Assembly: GCF_004116385.1 (NCBI RefSeq)
Contig: NZ_PEIB01000003.1
Coordinates: forward strand, 62,001 to 126,000
Direction: 5' to 3'
Source: Veronia nyctiphanis
GTDB taxonomy: Bacteria > Pseudomonadota > Gammaproteobacteria > Enterobacterales > Vibrionaceae
DNA length: 64,000 nt
Positions 19,465 to 28,041 of this stretch are shown in pieces. Each line of letters begins with the position of its first letter. The first letter of the stretch is position 1. The notes beneath the pieces are model-generated. The model ran no database searches and was not told where the DNA came from. It saw nothing but the letters and a program-made list of their open reading frames with translations. Both the position numbers and the translations under genes were made by a program.

Positions 19465-19524
19465 CCACTATATCTTGTGATCTTCAAGTCTTGACACCCG
19501 CCTTTGACACACAAAACTTTGTAC
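19465..19524 (-). promoter_or_regulatory. Candidate NrdR box pair upstream of nrdJa
   Basis: Two imperfect palindromes resemble the NrdR consensus (ACACWATATATWGTGT): CCACTATATCTTGTGA at 19465-19480 and ACACAAAACTTTGTAC at 19509-19524. Their centres are 44 bases apart, close to four helical turns. They sit 74-133 bases before nrdJa, where the ATP/dATP-sensing repressor NrdR normally binds. This is pattern matching by eye; second box is weaker. Confidence 0.45.
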
Positions 19525-20134
19525 TGATTTCTGAACTGTTATTGCTGTATATCGGGGGTTTAAACTATGTAAACGAAATGAATCAGCGAGTTTTCTATTT
19601 GTTCCACTAGGCAGTTAAGAAATGAAATTAAAACTCGGTCAGGATGACATGCTGTTGGTCTATCACCTAGTAAGATTGCAGCTGTATTGGTGACGAATGC
19701 AAGGATAAGACCCGTCTATAAATATGAGACACAAACCACGATGCTATGGGCTTACTTGAACGCCAGCTGATAAACTCATGTTTGCTTTCAAACAAAGTGT
19801 TTGACTCTTGCTCATGATTTTTTATTCACGAGCGACCTGCTCATTTGTCTTAGCGACAAGAAGCTGAAGTGCAATTAAACAAATTATCAACTTATTGTTG
19901 TTAGATAGGGGCGATGGCTCACAGGTCTCTTACTTAGTGGGCTTTCATGTGAAGAAACTGTGCCTTGTCACGGTGCCGTAACTTTGAGACGACTACAATT
20001 ATGAAGTTTAGATATTAAGATGAACCGGCTCGTAGGGATTGACGAGCTGATCGATGGATCGACAAGCGTATTACAAGCGCATATCAAATCAGCTTTCAGG
20101 GCTGGAGAAATAGAGATTTGAGGACAGAGCGCTG
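19525..20134. other. Long non-coding gap between nrdJa and HAD gene
   Basis: No open frame with a start site and codon pattern that I trust on either strand. I looked for a cobalamin riboswitch in front of the B12-dependent reductase and saw no convincing B12 box. The last 30 bases hold the HAD gene leader (TTGAGGACAG before the ATG). Confidence 0.5.
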
Positions 20135-20806
20135 ATGAATTTATTCATGTTAGATGTCGACGGGACATTAATTGATAGTGTTGACTTTGACGCGGAGTGT
20201 TTCCGCAGTGCCGTTGAGGAAGTCATGGGCATTAAACTGGCCGATAATTGGTCAGAGTTTAAAAACATTACTGATATTGGCATTTTAGAGGAGCTGATTG
20301 AAGTAAACGGCATGCGTGCAGATCGTATGCGGATCATTCGAGACGTTAAGTCTACGTTTTTGAAAAACCTCCGAGAGCATATCGCACACCCCGAAAATGA
20401 AATCGTTGCAACGAATGGGGCGATTGGATTTGTCAATGACATGAAAAACAACCCGAATGTGGTGTTGGCGATTGCCACTGGCGGATGGGAAGAATCTGCA
20501 AAGCTGAAATTGAAAGCGGCGGGTTTTGATATATCGGGCGTTGTTTTCTCATCATGTTCAGATGCTATGACGCGAAGTGAGATAATGGCGTTGGCGGCGT
20601 TTCGTGCAAAGCAAGACACTGGTGTTACCTTTGACCGACGAGTGTATTTCGGCGATGGTGAGTGGGATAAAATGGCGACTAACACACTTGGATATGAGTT
20701 TGTTGCGGTGGGTGAAAACGTAAAGCACTTCACCCAGATACCCAACTTTGTCCACTATGAGGCGATTTTCGGTAAGCTTGGTATATCTGAGATGCTTAAT
20801 GTCTGA
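20135..20806 (+). CDS. HAD-superfamily hydrolase, phosphoglycolate-phosphatase-like
   Basis: A 223-residue HAD phosphatase. Motif I is DVDGTL with nucleophile D7 and acid/base D9; motif II is AIATGGW near residue 118; Lys around 133 in KLKAAGFD is motif III; motif IV is YFGDGEWD. A helical cap follows motif I (subclass IA). These enzymes hydrolyse small phosphate esters. The start is preceded by GAGGACAG. It stands alone, ending at a strong bidirectional terminator shared with the symporter gene. Confidence 0.85.
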   Translation: MNLFMLDVDGTLIDSVDFDAECFRSAVEEVMGIKLADNWSEFKNITDIGILEELIEVNGMRADRMRIIRDVKSTFLKNLREHIAHPENEIVATNGAIGFVNDMKNNPNVVLAIATGGWEESAKLKLKAAGFDISGVVFSSCSDAMTRSEIMALAAFRAKQDTGVTFDRRVYFGDGEWDKMATNTLGYEFVAVGENVKHFTQIPNFVHYEAIFGKLGISEMLNV

Positions 20807-20830
20807 CAAAATATCGTCAAACACAAAAAA

Positions 20831-20854
20831 GCCGCCATTGTGGGCGGCTTTTTT
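20831..20854. terminator. Bidirectional terminator, HAD gene / AGCS symporter
   Basis: GCCGCC-ATTGTG-GGCGGC stem flanked by A-run and TTTTTT, usable by both convergent genes. Confidence 0.92.
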
Positions 20855-20877
20855 GTGTTTGTTGGCTAATACAAGAC

Positions 20878-22257
20878 TCACACCGATGAGCAACTACGCT
20901 GCGATAGTGTCAGGCGTCGTTGTTCAAAAAAGAGTGTGGTCTCGTCTGCGACAACATGTCGAAGCAAAATAAGCCCAATCAGATTAGGTACAGCCATCAG
21001 TCCATTGACGATATCAGCCAGTAACCAAATAACATCAAGGTGAAGAAATGCGCCGGAAAAAACCAGACCGATAAAGAACATTCGATAGGGCTTAATTGCG
21101 CGTATCCCCCATAAATACTGAACGCATTGCTCCCCATAAAAATTCCAACCCAGAATCGTCGTAAACGCGAAAAATACCAGTCCTACGGTGACGACTATTG
21201 GTGCGAAATCTGATGCTAAACCCTGTGAGAATGCTGCAGTTGTCATCGCTGCGCCTTCTGAGTTACCAGACCAGACACCAGTAAGAATGAGCGCAAGCCC
21301 TGTCATCGAGCATATTATGATGGTATCGAGAAAGGTTCCCACCATCGATACCAGACCTTGCTCAACGCATGAGTCGGTTTTTGCAGATGCAGCGGCCATA
21401 GGTGCACTGCCAAGCCCTGACTCATTTGAAAATACGCCTCGGGCAATGCCAGACTGAATGGCGAGCATCATGCTTGCGCCAACAAAGCCACCTGTTGCTG
21501 CCGTTCCTGTAAAGGCGGAAGTAACGATTAATGTGATTGCTTTAGGAATTTCTTCGCTGAAGTTCAATAGGATAATTGCGCATGCTGATACATAGAGGAT
21601 TGTCATAGCCGGAACAACTTTGCTCGCGACAGATGAAATAGATTTGATGCCTCCCATTGTTACGGCAGCAACAAGTATGGTTAACAATATTGCGACAGTC
21701 AGGGGCGGTAGATTCAATGTCAGCTGACTGGCTTCAGATATAGCATTGACTTGTGGAAAGGTACCAATACCGAAACATGCTACGCAGATAGTGAAAAAAG
21801 CGAACGTTTTTGCTAGAAGTGGCTTCTGCGCGCCTTTCTCTAAATACACCATCGGCCCCCCGATATAGCTGTCATCTGACGTTTTTTCACGAAACTTAAC
21901 GGCCAGAAGACACTCAGCATATTTGGTTGCCATACCGAATAGTGCAGCAATCCACATCCAAAACAATGCGCCGGGACCACCTAGTTTAATGGCTGTTGCG
22001 ACACCTACAATGTTACCCGTGCCTATTGTGGCTGATAATGCGGTACAAAGAGCTGCAAAACTGGAAACGTCACCGTTTTCATTCCCCCCGCGGTCTTTAG
22101 AAAACAGATAGCGGAGCGCCAACGGTAATTTAAATATCTGTATGAGGCCCAGTCTGCATGAGAAATAAATACCGGATCCGACCAGTAAAATGAGAAGTGG
22201 TGGTCCCCAAACCAAACGGTCTGCAGCCTCAAGAATTGAAAGTAGAGTGTGATTCAT
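20878..22257 (-). CDS. Sodium:alanine/glycine symporter (AGCS family)
   Basis: A 459-residue inner-membrane symporter of the AGCS family (AlsT/AgcS/GlyP). It has about eleven helices and the family blocks ALSATIGTGNIVGVATAIKLGG, GALFWMWIAALFGMATKYAEC and GPMVYLEKG. Members carry alanine or glycine with Na+. The glycine riboswitch upstream argues for glycine as the physiological substrate here. The start at 22257 gives MNHTLLSILEAADRLVWGPP, as is usual for the family. It ends next to a shared terminator. Confidence 0.92.
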   Translation of the reverse strand: MNHTLLSILEAADRLVWGPPLLILLVGSGIYFSCRLGLIQIFKLPLALRYLFSKDRGGNENGDVSSFAALCTALSATIGTGNIVGVATAIKLGGPGALFWMWIAALFGMATKYAECLLAVKFREKTSDDSYIGGPMVYLEKGAQKPLLAKTFAFFTICVACFGIGTFPQVNAISEASQLTLNLPPLTVAILLTILVAAVTMGGIKSISSVASKVVPAMTILYVSACAIILLNFSEEIPKAITLIVTSAFTGTAATGGFVGASMMLAIQSGIARGVFSNESGLGSAPMAAASAKTDSCVEQGLVSMVGTFLDTIIICSMTGLALILTGVWSGNSEGAAMTTAAFSQGLASDFAPIVVTVGLVFFAFTTILGWNFYGEQCVQYLWGIRAIKPYRMFFIGLVFSGAFLHLDVIWLLADIVNGLMAVPNLIGLILLRHVVADETTLFFEQRRLTLSQRSCSSV

Positions 22258-22331
22258 TTATCCCCCTTTAAACATCAAAGGCGGAGATTAGTCGGGAGTG
22301 ACTGTCAAGCGCAGTATAAACACGATTATCT

Positions 22332-22503
22332 CCTCTGTCCTTTTGCCTGAGAGTTTCACCGGGTAATCCCGCTTGCTCCTTCGGCGCCCGATTTAACGGA
22401 TCTCTCCAGAGGCTCCTCCAACAACAGTCCATACAAAAGTGCCTGAAAGATTTACTTCGTCGGCGGATGGCGAAGGCCATCACTCTCCTGCTGTCTTCAC
22501 GGG
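22332..22503 (-). ncRNA. Tandem glycine riboswitch
   Basis: Two glycine aptamers in series on the minus strand, about 75 bases before the symporter start. The first starts AGCAGGAGAGTG and includes CTTTCAGGCAC and a closing stem to TTGGAGGAG. The second starts CCTCTGGAGAGATCC, includes GCGCCGAAGGAGCAAGC and ends AAACTCTCAGGCAAAAGGA-CAGAGG. Conserved GGAGAG, GCCGAAGGAGCAA and CTCTCAGGCAAAAGGAC elements match the known class closely. It senses glycine and probably controls the downstream transporter. Confidence 0.95.
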
Positions 22504-22766
22504 AACATCAAAATGGATGGACATCATATTTACTTGAAATATTAATGCAATAAAATCGTAGAAAAAAAGGCATAAAAACTATGTACAGAATCAGAGTGCT
22601 CGAGTACGCTCCAATCCGTGATGATTATGATCAAATATAATGATTTATTTAGGTTTTTCGTTAATGGCTACAAAAAAGTTTCAACCAATTTGTCTATGAT
22701 TAAAGTCAGCACTCCACTGAATGTCATCAATGCTTCATCACCTCTTTGAGAAAAAACGACAGAATC
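22504..22766. other. Divergent intergenic region
   Basis: AT-rich promoter region between the riboswitch leader and the J-domain gene. No gene seen; promoters for both directions must lie here. Confidence 0.4.
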
Positions 22767-23903
22767 ATGACCACCTATCACGAATTGCTCGGAACTTCTG
22801 AAGAAGATTCAGCCAGAAACATAAAGCAACGTTATCGGTTGTTATCAGCCCGCCTTCACCCTGATAAGGGGGGATCCAAGGCGATGATGCAATTGTTAAG
22901 CTTTGCCTATGAAAAAGTGCAAAGTGGTTTTGGTAATGACAGCATGGAAATGTTGAGAGTCGACTTCGCCAGTGAGCAGCATTTGAAGTCAATGACCATA
23001 GAACTTGCACGCCTCAAACGAGAACTCGAGGGCCTGCGTTCTGAGAATCAAAGTCTCAAGCGTGATGGTAGAAAAGCTGAAAATAACTCGAGCAATGGTT
23101 CTGAAGCTGTCGAACGGCTTAATCGTGAACTTGCTCAGGCGCGTGTCGAGTTGAGTGTGCTTAAGGAGCACCGACAAAAATTACGCACTGAGAAAGATGG
23201 TGCTGATAAGGAAATTACGCGGTTAACCCAAGAGTTACATCGCGCACTGACAAATAACGAGTTATTGGAAACAGAGTTGACTGAAGCCGGTGTGAAGAAT
23301 CAAATTGGACTTCTTCACTGGGCGAGAAAGTTTTGGTTTCCTGCCTTTTTTATCTTGTTCCTCATGGCGTTTACATCAGTCATCATTAGCCTTACAACAT
23401 CTCATCTCACCAGCAATAACGAGTTTTCGCCAGACTCTGGGGCCCAGAAGTCGGAGGCTCAACATCAGAAATTATCCGAGGAGAGGGTGAGTGCGTCAGA
23501 CGATAATCAAAAGCTTGCAAAAACCAAGAGTGGAGCCGATGCAGTTTTGGTTCCCGTTCCTGACTTTTCAAATGTTGATGTGAAGTACTGGACATTGATT
23601 CATGATAAGGCACTGGAAAAGCCTTATATCGCGCTGTCTAATCTTGAGGGCTCAGTGGTTGTGCTTGATTGCGATGAAAAGTTCCGCCTCTATCTCTACG
23701 AAGAAGCAAAACCCGTCAAGCTGTCAGCCAATCTTGAATTCAGCCACGAAGCTGATGACTATTTTGTTTACGATATTCGATATGGCAATGGGACGAACCT
23801 TGAGCAGTGGCGACAGGATCGTGCACAGATTATCCTGAATCAACGTTTTGCAGGCCTTGGTTTCACCACCACTCTTTTGGAACTGAAAGCATTCTGCTCT
23901 TAA
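22767..23903 (+). CDS. Membrane-anchored J-domain protein with coiled coil
   Basis: A 378-residue protein in four parts. Residues 1-60 are a J-domain (TTYHELLGTSEE, KQRYRLLSARLHPDKGG with the H31-P32-D33 motif) that should stimulate a DnaK/Hsp70. Residues about 75-175 are a heptad-rich coiled coil (RLKRELEGLRSENQSLK). A single transmembrane helix covers about 190-211 (WFPAFFILFLMAFTSVIISL). The last 165 residues are a polar linker and a compact domain I do not recognise (YWTLIHDKALEKPYIALSN, CDEKFRLYLYEE). Topology is probably J-domain cytosolic, C-terminus periplasmic. Start at 22767 chosen over an upstream TTG because the J-domain begins right there. The amidase-like gene follows 81 bases later. 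Confidence 0.8.
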   Translation: MTTYHELLGTSEEDSARNIKQRYRLLSARLHPDKGGSKAMMQLLSFAYEKVQSGFGNDSMEMLRVDFASEQHLKSMTIELARLKRELEGLRSENQSLKRDGRKAENNSSNGSEAVERLNRELAQARVELSVLKEHRQKLRTEKDGADKEITRLTQELHRALTNNELLETELTEAGVKNQIGLLHWARKFWFPAFFILFLMAFTSVIISLTTSHLTSNNEFSPDSGAQKSEAQHQKLSEERVSASDDNQKLAKTKSGADAVLVPVPDFSNVDVKYWTLIHDKALEKPYIALSNLEGSVVVLDCDEKFRLYLYEEAKPVKLSANLEFSHEADDYFVYDIRYGNGTNLEQWRQDRAQIILNQRFAGLGFTTTLLELKAFCS

Positions 23904-23984
23904 TCATTTCTTTGAACCCAATCACCTTTTAAGTATTACACTGATAACAAACACAATTAAATTGCGTGGATCAGTGAGGGGAAG

Positions 23985-25130
23985 ATGATTGGTGATAATT
24001 TTCTGGTTGCGGCCTTTGAACGGCAAGATGTACCAAATGGGATTTTCTCCAAGCAGAAAATGGTTGTTTCAGACCACATAAATGTCAGAGAGCACGTGTC
24101 GGGGATAGGTATTCCTGCATGGTCAGAAAATGCGCAAAAATCTGATGTTGATGCTTCAATTGTTACCCAACTGATGGCTTCTGGCATGGTGATGATCGGT
24201 AAGGGGCAGGTCGATGATTTTGGTGTCAGTATCAGCGGTAAGAATGCCTTTTACAGTGATCTGAGAAACCCGATTAACAGAAAATGCCGCGTAGGTGGTG
24301 CTTCTAGTGGCATCGCTGTCGCTGTCGCAAGCGGCAAAGCGACATTAGGCGTGGGAAACGCAAGTAATGGTGGTGTTACTGTCCCCGCCGCATATTGCAA
24401 CTTGTACGGTTATCGACCGACACCAGGGATGTTAGATATGTTGGGTGTTAAGCCACTTAGTGCGACGTTTGATTCCGTTGGGTTCATGTCGAAATCCATA
24501 CCCCTTTTACAACAAGTTTTCGAGAAATGCTCTGGCCCACGCCAGATGTTAGCCTTGTCCGGCATTCAATATGCAACGAATCTATTCAAAAGTTTATTGA
24601 CAGAGGAACAGCAAAACAAGGTTTCGGAAAAGCTGACATCTGTGAACTGTCCACTTGAAGAGAACACATCGCTTTCAAAGATTTTACTCACGCAGTCAGC
24701 ACAGATTCATGCAGTGATCATGGGTAGAGAAGTCGAAATGGAGTATGGAGAGTGGTTGGATAGCCACAAGCCATCGCTAGATGAAGAGACACAACAGTAT
24801 CTCGACAGTATTCGTGGCTTTGATTTTAAGGAGCTCGTGGAGGCGAAAAAGAAAAAGGCAGTATTCAGTGAGACATTATGCAGCATCTTTAAATCTGGTG
24901 AACTTTTGATGGTCCCGACAATGCCGGGTACAGCACCGCCAAGGACAGGTGATTTGGCTGAAAGTTATTTTCAGAATCAAAAGCGATTGATTGCAATTGG
25001 AGAAGTTGCAGGTCTTCCACAATTAACTATCCCTTTTTTACAAATCGATGAGTTTCCGTTTGGTATCTCGTTGCTCGCACAACCAAACGAAGACAAATTG
25101 TTATTTGATGCTGCAATGAGGTGGTTTTGA
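23985..25130 (+). CDS. Amidase-signature family protein lacking catalytic serines
   Basis: A 381-residue member of the amidase-signature family. The fold-defining segment is present: MIGKGQVDDFG (aligned with the G-K-T-N-M-D-E-F Lys motif, K73), VGGASSGIAVAVASGKA, and GNASNGGVTVPAAYCNLYGYRPTPG. However, the two catalytic serines do not line up: the first Ser of GGSSGG is Ala106, and the nucleophile of DTGGSIR is Gly130. Lys73 is kept. It is also shorter than typical (about 450-500). I infer a non-hydrolytic or rewired protein rather than a working amidase. Start at 23985 follows AGTGAGGGGAAG. Likely co-transcribed with the J-domain gene. Confidence 0.8.
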   Translation: MIGDNFLVAAFERQDVPNGIFSKQKMVVSDHINVREHVSGIGIPAWSENAQKSDVDASIVTQLMASGMVMIGKGQVDDFGVSISGKNAFYSDLRNPINRKCRVGGASSGIAVAVASGKATLGVGNASNGGVTVPAAYCNLYGYRPTPGMLDMLGVKPLSATFDSVGFMSKSIPLLQQVFEKCSGPRQMLALSGIQYATNLFKSLLTEEQQNKVSEKLTSVNCPLEENTSLSKILLTQSAQIHAVIMGREVEMEYGEWLDSHKPSLDEETQQYLDSIRGFDFKELVEAKKKKAVFSETLCSIFKSGELLMVPTMPGTAPPRTGDLAESYFQNQKRLIAIGEVAGLPQLTIPFLQIDEFPFGISLLAQPNEDKLLFDAAMRWF

Positions 25131-25283
25131 TCTATGGGAATTGCATAGTTAAATAAAACGGACCTTTATTCTGAGCAGTACCTGTAATTTTGTGATGTTG
25201 CGCATATTTTATACAGAGAGGGAAGTCGGTTTATTTGCACAATTAAGACTACAAAATTCTCTGCAACGTCAAGAAAAAATTAA

Positions 25284-25317
25284 AAAAACAGTAATATTGT
25301 AATAAGTTACTGTTTTT
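25284..25317 (+). terminator. Terminator downstream of the amidase-like gene
   Basis: AAAACAGTAA / TTACTGTTTT stem with a 12-base loop and T-run, 154 bases past the stop. Confidence 0.75.
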
Positions 25318-25745
25318 ATTTGGTTATTTCCCGTTTACCACTAAGCTGACCTATCAACAGAAACTGTGGATAACTCGTTGAATTAGTCATTGAGTGAGGC
25401 AGTTAAGTGACTGAATAATCGAAGATTATCGCATTGATAAGACGTTAAAAGCTTCGAACCTTGAATATCAATGCGAGATGTTAATGGCATATTACGTTGT
25501 TTTGGTCAGGTTGTTTCTGTTTTAGCCAGCCTTATTGAGGGTAACCGCCAACGTGTAAAAACTGTGTGGGCTGCACCTGCATGGCTAATAATTTTAATGC
25601 GCTGTCAATGCCTCGTTTCAAAGGGTGCTAACGCAGATAGTTGTCATAGATTCAAGACTTGAGTTCGCTCGTTGTCGTTGCATATTGTGAGCTGTTTTTT
25701 ACTCACCTAATGTAACGAGATAAGTTGTTACGATAGGAGCATTTT
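25318..25745. other. Non-coding gap before rof
   Basis: No convincing gene; the one open stretch (25471-25662) has no ribosome site and no protein-like composition. A single perfect DnaA-box sequence (TGTGGATAA) sits at 25365-25373. TAGGAGCATTTT at the right end is the rof ribosome site. Confidence 0.5.
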
Positions 25746-25991
25746 ATGATTAACTGTGACGTTCACGATATTGTCGAAGTGGCATGTGTTTATAAAATTA
25801 AGGTAGAACTTTCACTCAGTGGCGGAAAGCAGATAATAGGTGTCGCTACAGATACCAAGGTCACCGATGAAAAGCGAGAGTATATGGTTATAAACTCGGG
25901 CAAGCAGTTAGTAGACATAGAGATGGACAGTATAAATAAAATGAAAGCTGTAGAAGTTAATCCCCATTTTGATGAGGTTGAATTTACTTAA
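25746..25991 (+). CDS. rof: Rho-binding antiterminator Rof (YaeO) homologue
   Basis: An 81-residue protein aligning well with E. coli Rof: INCDVHDIVEVACVYKIKVE (E. coli I-N-C-D-x-x-D-x-x-E-x-A-C), then a lysine/glycine turn SGGKQIIGVATDTKV and REYMVI, and the final strand. Rof is an Sm-like fold that binds the primary RNA site of transcription terminator Rho and blocks termination. GTTACGATAGGAG provides the ribosome site. It lies alone, upstream of the GGCT-like gene by 85 bases. Confidence 0.82.
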   Translation: MINCDVHDIVEVACVYKIKVELSLSGGKQIIGVATDTKVTDEKREYMVINSGKQLVDIEMDSINKMKAVEVNPHFDEVEFT

Positions 25992-26076
25992 TCGATATAT
26001 AGCGAAAATACAGCCAGCGACGCTAAGATCCTATGTTATTGTTAACTGGTAAGTATTGACAAGGATGTTGTGTTGT

Positions 26077-26652
26077 ATGTCAGAAGAACAGATCGGTTGT
26101 TATGTATTTGGTTATGGGAGTTTGATTAATTCAGCATCTCGCGCATTGACCGGGCAGACCAGTAAAGCGGTGCCTGTTTACGTCGAAGGTTTGATTCGTC
26201 ATTGGGGGTATACAGGATCACCTGTTATGTCTCATTTGGTTGTCGAAGTCGGAGAGGGAAGGTGTAATGGTGTGCTAATCGGAATGTCAGCATTGACCCT
26301 AAATGAATTCGATATCCGCGAGAAAGGGTACCAGCGCATTAAGCTTTCTCCCGATCAAATTAAGACGCTTGACGCAGATACAGTGATAGATCAACCCGTA
26401 TACGTCTACGTGACATCTGAAATTTCTCCGCCGTCCTCTCGATATCCGATTGCGAAGAGCTACATTGATACAGTCATCGCAGGTTGCCTAGAATTTGGTG
26501 AGGAGTTTGCATCAGCATTTGTGGATTTGACTGAGGGATGGCGATGTCCCTGTGCTGATGACAGGCTTAGCCCATTATATTCACGTGTTGCCGGTGTTGA
26601 CGATCAGGTTATGTCACGAGTAGATCAAATCCTTGGGTCTCAACTGCCCTAG
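26077..26652 (+). CDS. Gamma-glutamylcyclotransferase-like (AIG2/GGCT fold) protein
   Basis: A 191-residue protein with the GGCT fold. The substrate loop YVFGYGSL is at residues 9-16, and the catalytic glutamate is probably E82 in FDIREKGYQRI, as in the Y-x-R family pattern. These enzymes release 5-oxoproline from gamma-glutamyl amines; substrate here unknown. I choose the ATG at 26077 because AAGGATG is correctly spaced before it; upstream starts at 26056/26065 overlap that site. It ends at a bidirectional terminator shared with the OmpA-family gene. Confidence 0.85.
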   Translation: MSEEQIGCYVFGYGSLINSASRALTGQTSKAVPVYVEGLIRHWGYTGSPVMSHLVVEVGEGRCNGVLIGMSALTLNEFDIREKGYQRIKLSPDQIKTLDADTVIDQPVYVYVTSEISPPSSRYPIAKSYIDTVIAGCLEFGEEFASAFVDLTEGWRCPCADDRLSPLYSRVAGVDDQVMSRVDQILGSQLP

Positions 26653-26672
26653 AGTAACAAAAACCTGAAATT

Positions 26673-26702
26673 AAAAAACCGCCAATTTCGGCGGTTTTTT
26701 AA
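26673..26702. terminator. Bidirectional terminator, GGCT-like / OmpA
   Basis: AAAAAACCGCC-AATTTC-GGCGGTTTTTT, symmetrical between two convergent genes. Confidence 0.93.
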
Positions 26703-26715
26703 TGCGTAAACGGGT

Positions 26716-27741
26716 TTACTTTACGTCTTCTTCATACGAAAACTCAGGCGATGTAATTTCTACACGTCTGTTTTTCGCTCGACCTTGAGCAGTATCGTTA
26801 GATGCTACTGGATCGGCTTCACCTTTACCTACAACGGTAATTCGATTTGGATCAATCCCGTTAGAAGTGAAGTATTCGGCGACTGTAGTTGCACGCTTCT
26901 CAGAAAGTTTCTGGTTAAAACTAGCTTTACCTGTGCTATCTGTGTAGCCAGTAATCGTAATAGTTGACTCGGCAAACGTTTGAAGGCGACGAAGTAGTGG
27001 TAGTAGCTCGTCAAGCGCGTTTTTAGAGAGTGAAGAGCTGCTGGTTTTGAACATTTCAACACCGGATGCTGAACTCAGTACAACGCGCTTTTTCTTAATT
27101 TCTGGTTTCTTCGGTGGTTCTGGTTTTTTGATTGGTGCAACAACAACCGGCTGAGGTGCTGGTGGCTCTTCCGTTGTTCTTCCAAAGTGTACCGTCATAC
27201 CGAGATTTACAAAGTGATTATCAACACCGCGGAAGTAATCATCCGTCAGGTCTCTCATCAATTGGTATTCCAATCGAAGGTTGATAAGATCGGTTAGCTG
27301 ACGGTCATAACCTAGAGCAGCAAGTAACGATGTGCCTTCCTGATCAGCGCCTGAGCCGCCATTCCAATCCCAGCGGCTCACACCCACTTTGGCATAAACA
27401 TCGCTGACATCATTAATTGGGAAATCTAGTTTAGGGGCAAGTGTAATAGCGGATAATTTGCCGTCTGATTTTACTGCGCCTGCTGTGGTGTTAAATCCAG
27501 TTTTGAAACTACCCAAAATATCATAAGACCCTTCAACAGATAATCTGTCATCGAATCCATAACCTAAAAGTAAACCTGCACCCACTTTTTTATCTTTGCA
27601 AGGAAGACCAGAAATACAGGCGTCGTCGAGCATAGACATGCCAACCCTTGGCCCGAGATAAAACCCTTCACTGTCGGCAATCGTTGACAGTGGAGTCATA
27701 GCGAGAGCCAAGCTCAGGCTAATTACCGATTTATTCATCAA
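26716..27741 (-). CDS. OmpA-family outer-membrane protein
   Basis: A 341-residue OmpA-type protein. A signal peptide (MMNKSVISLSLALAMTPL, cleavage near IADS) is followed by an 8-strand barrel with FYLGPRVGMSMLDD and WNGGSG, a Pro/Lys hinge around residues 195-220 (PPAPQPVVVAPIKKPEPP) and the peptidoglycan-binding OmpA domain: ITITGYTDSTGKASFNQKLS, RATTVAEYF, ITVVGKGEADPVASN, AKNRRVEI. It links outer membrane to cell wall. Cys pair in CISGLPC suggests a loop disulphide. A paralogue-type OmpA rather than the main E. coli-like ompA; V. cholerae-type OmpA hinge is similar. Confidence 0.92.
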   Translation of the reverse strand: MMNKSVISLSLALAMTPLSTIADSEGFYLGPRVGMSMLDDACISGLPCKDKKVGAGLLLGYGFDDRLSVEGSYDILGSFKTGFNTTAGAVKSDGKLSAITLAPKLDFPINDVSDVYAKVGVSRWDWNGGSGADQEGTSLLAALGYDRQLTDLINLRLEYQLMRDLTDDYFRGVDNHFVNLGMTVHFGRTTEEPPAPQPVVVAPIKKPEPPKKPEIKKKRVVLSSASGVEMFKTSSSSLSKNALDELLPLLRRLQTFAESTITITGYTDSTGKASFNQKLSEKRATTVAEYFTSNGIDPNRITVVGKGEADPVASNDTAQGRAKNRRVEITSPEFSYEEDVK

Positions 27742-27904
27742 TGTTTCTCCGTTTTAATAGCGTGAGATGCCTGCTCTGAAATTTTATTGCATGCGCAAGA
27801 AACTATTACAATGATAGCAACTTCCTGAAAAAAAGCTCAGAGCAGCCGTAAAGCTATGTCTTTTCTATCCCATCTACAAGTCGAGTTACTGACAAGGGTT
27901 GTTT

Positions 27905-27940
27905 TTTAACAGAAAAACACTCGCCCTGAGACGAGTGTTT
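27905..27940 (-). terminator. Terminator of the DUF2786 gene
   Basis: AAACACTCG / CGAGTGTTT stem with an eight-base loop; on the minus strand it is followed by a T-run. About 100 bases past the DUF2786 stop. Confidence 0.8.
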
Positions 27941-28041
27941 CAGATGTAATAGCAACTTTTTGATTCAAGCGTTGTCGGAGGGGGCTTTTGAGCTTCCGAA
28001 GAATGTTTGGTAAATCGTTAATTATGTTAGCAGAAGTTAAA

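Noticed and set aside
19525-20134. Cobalamin riboswitch expected near a B12-dependent reductase
   Set aside because: No convincing B12 box or pseudoknot partner seen on the minus strand.
25365-25373. Perfect DnaA-box sequence TGTGGATAA
   Set aside because: A single box without neighbours, AT-rich unwinding element or dnaA/parA genes does not make an origin.
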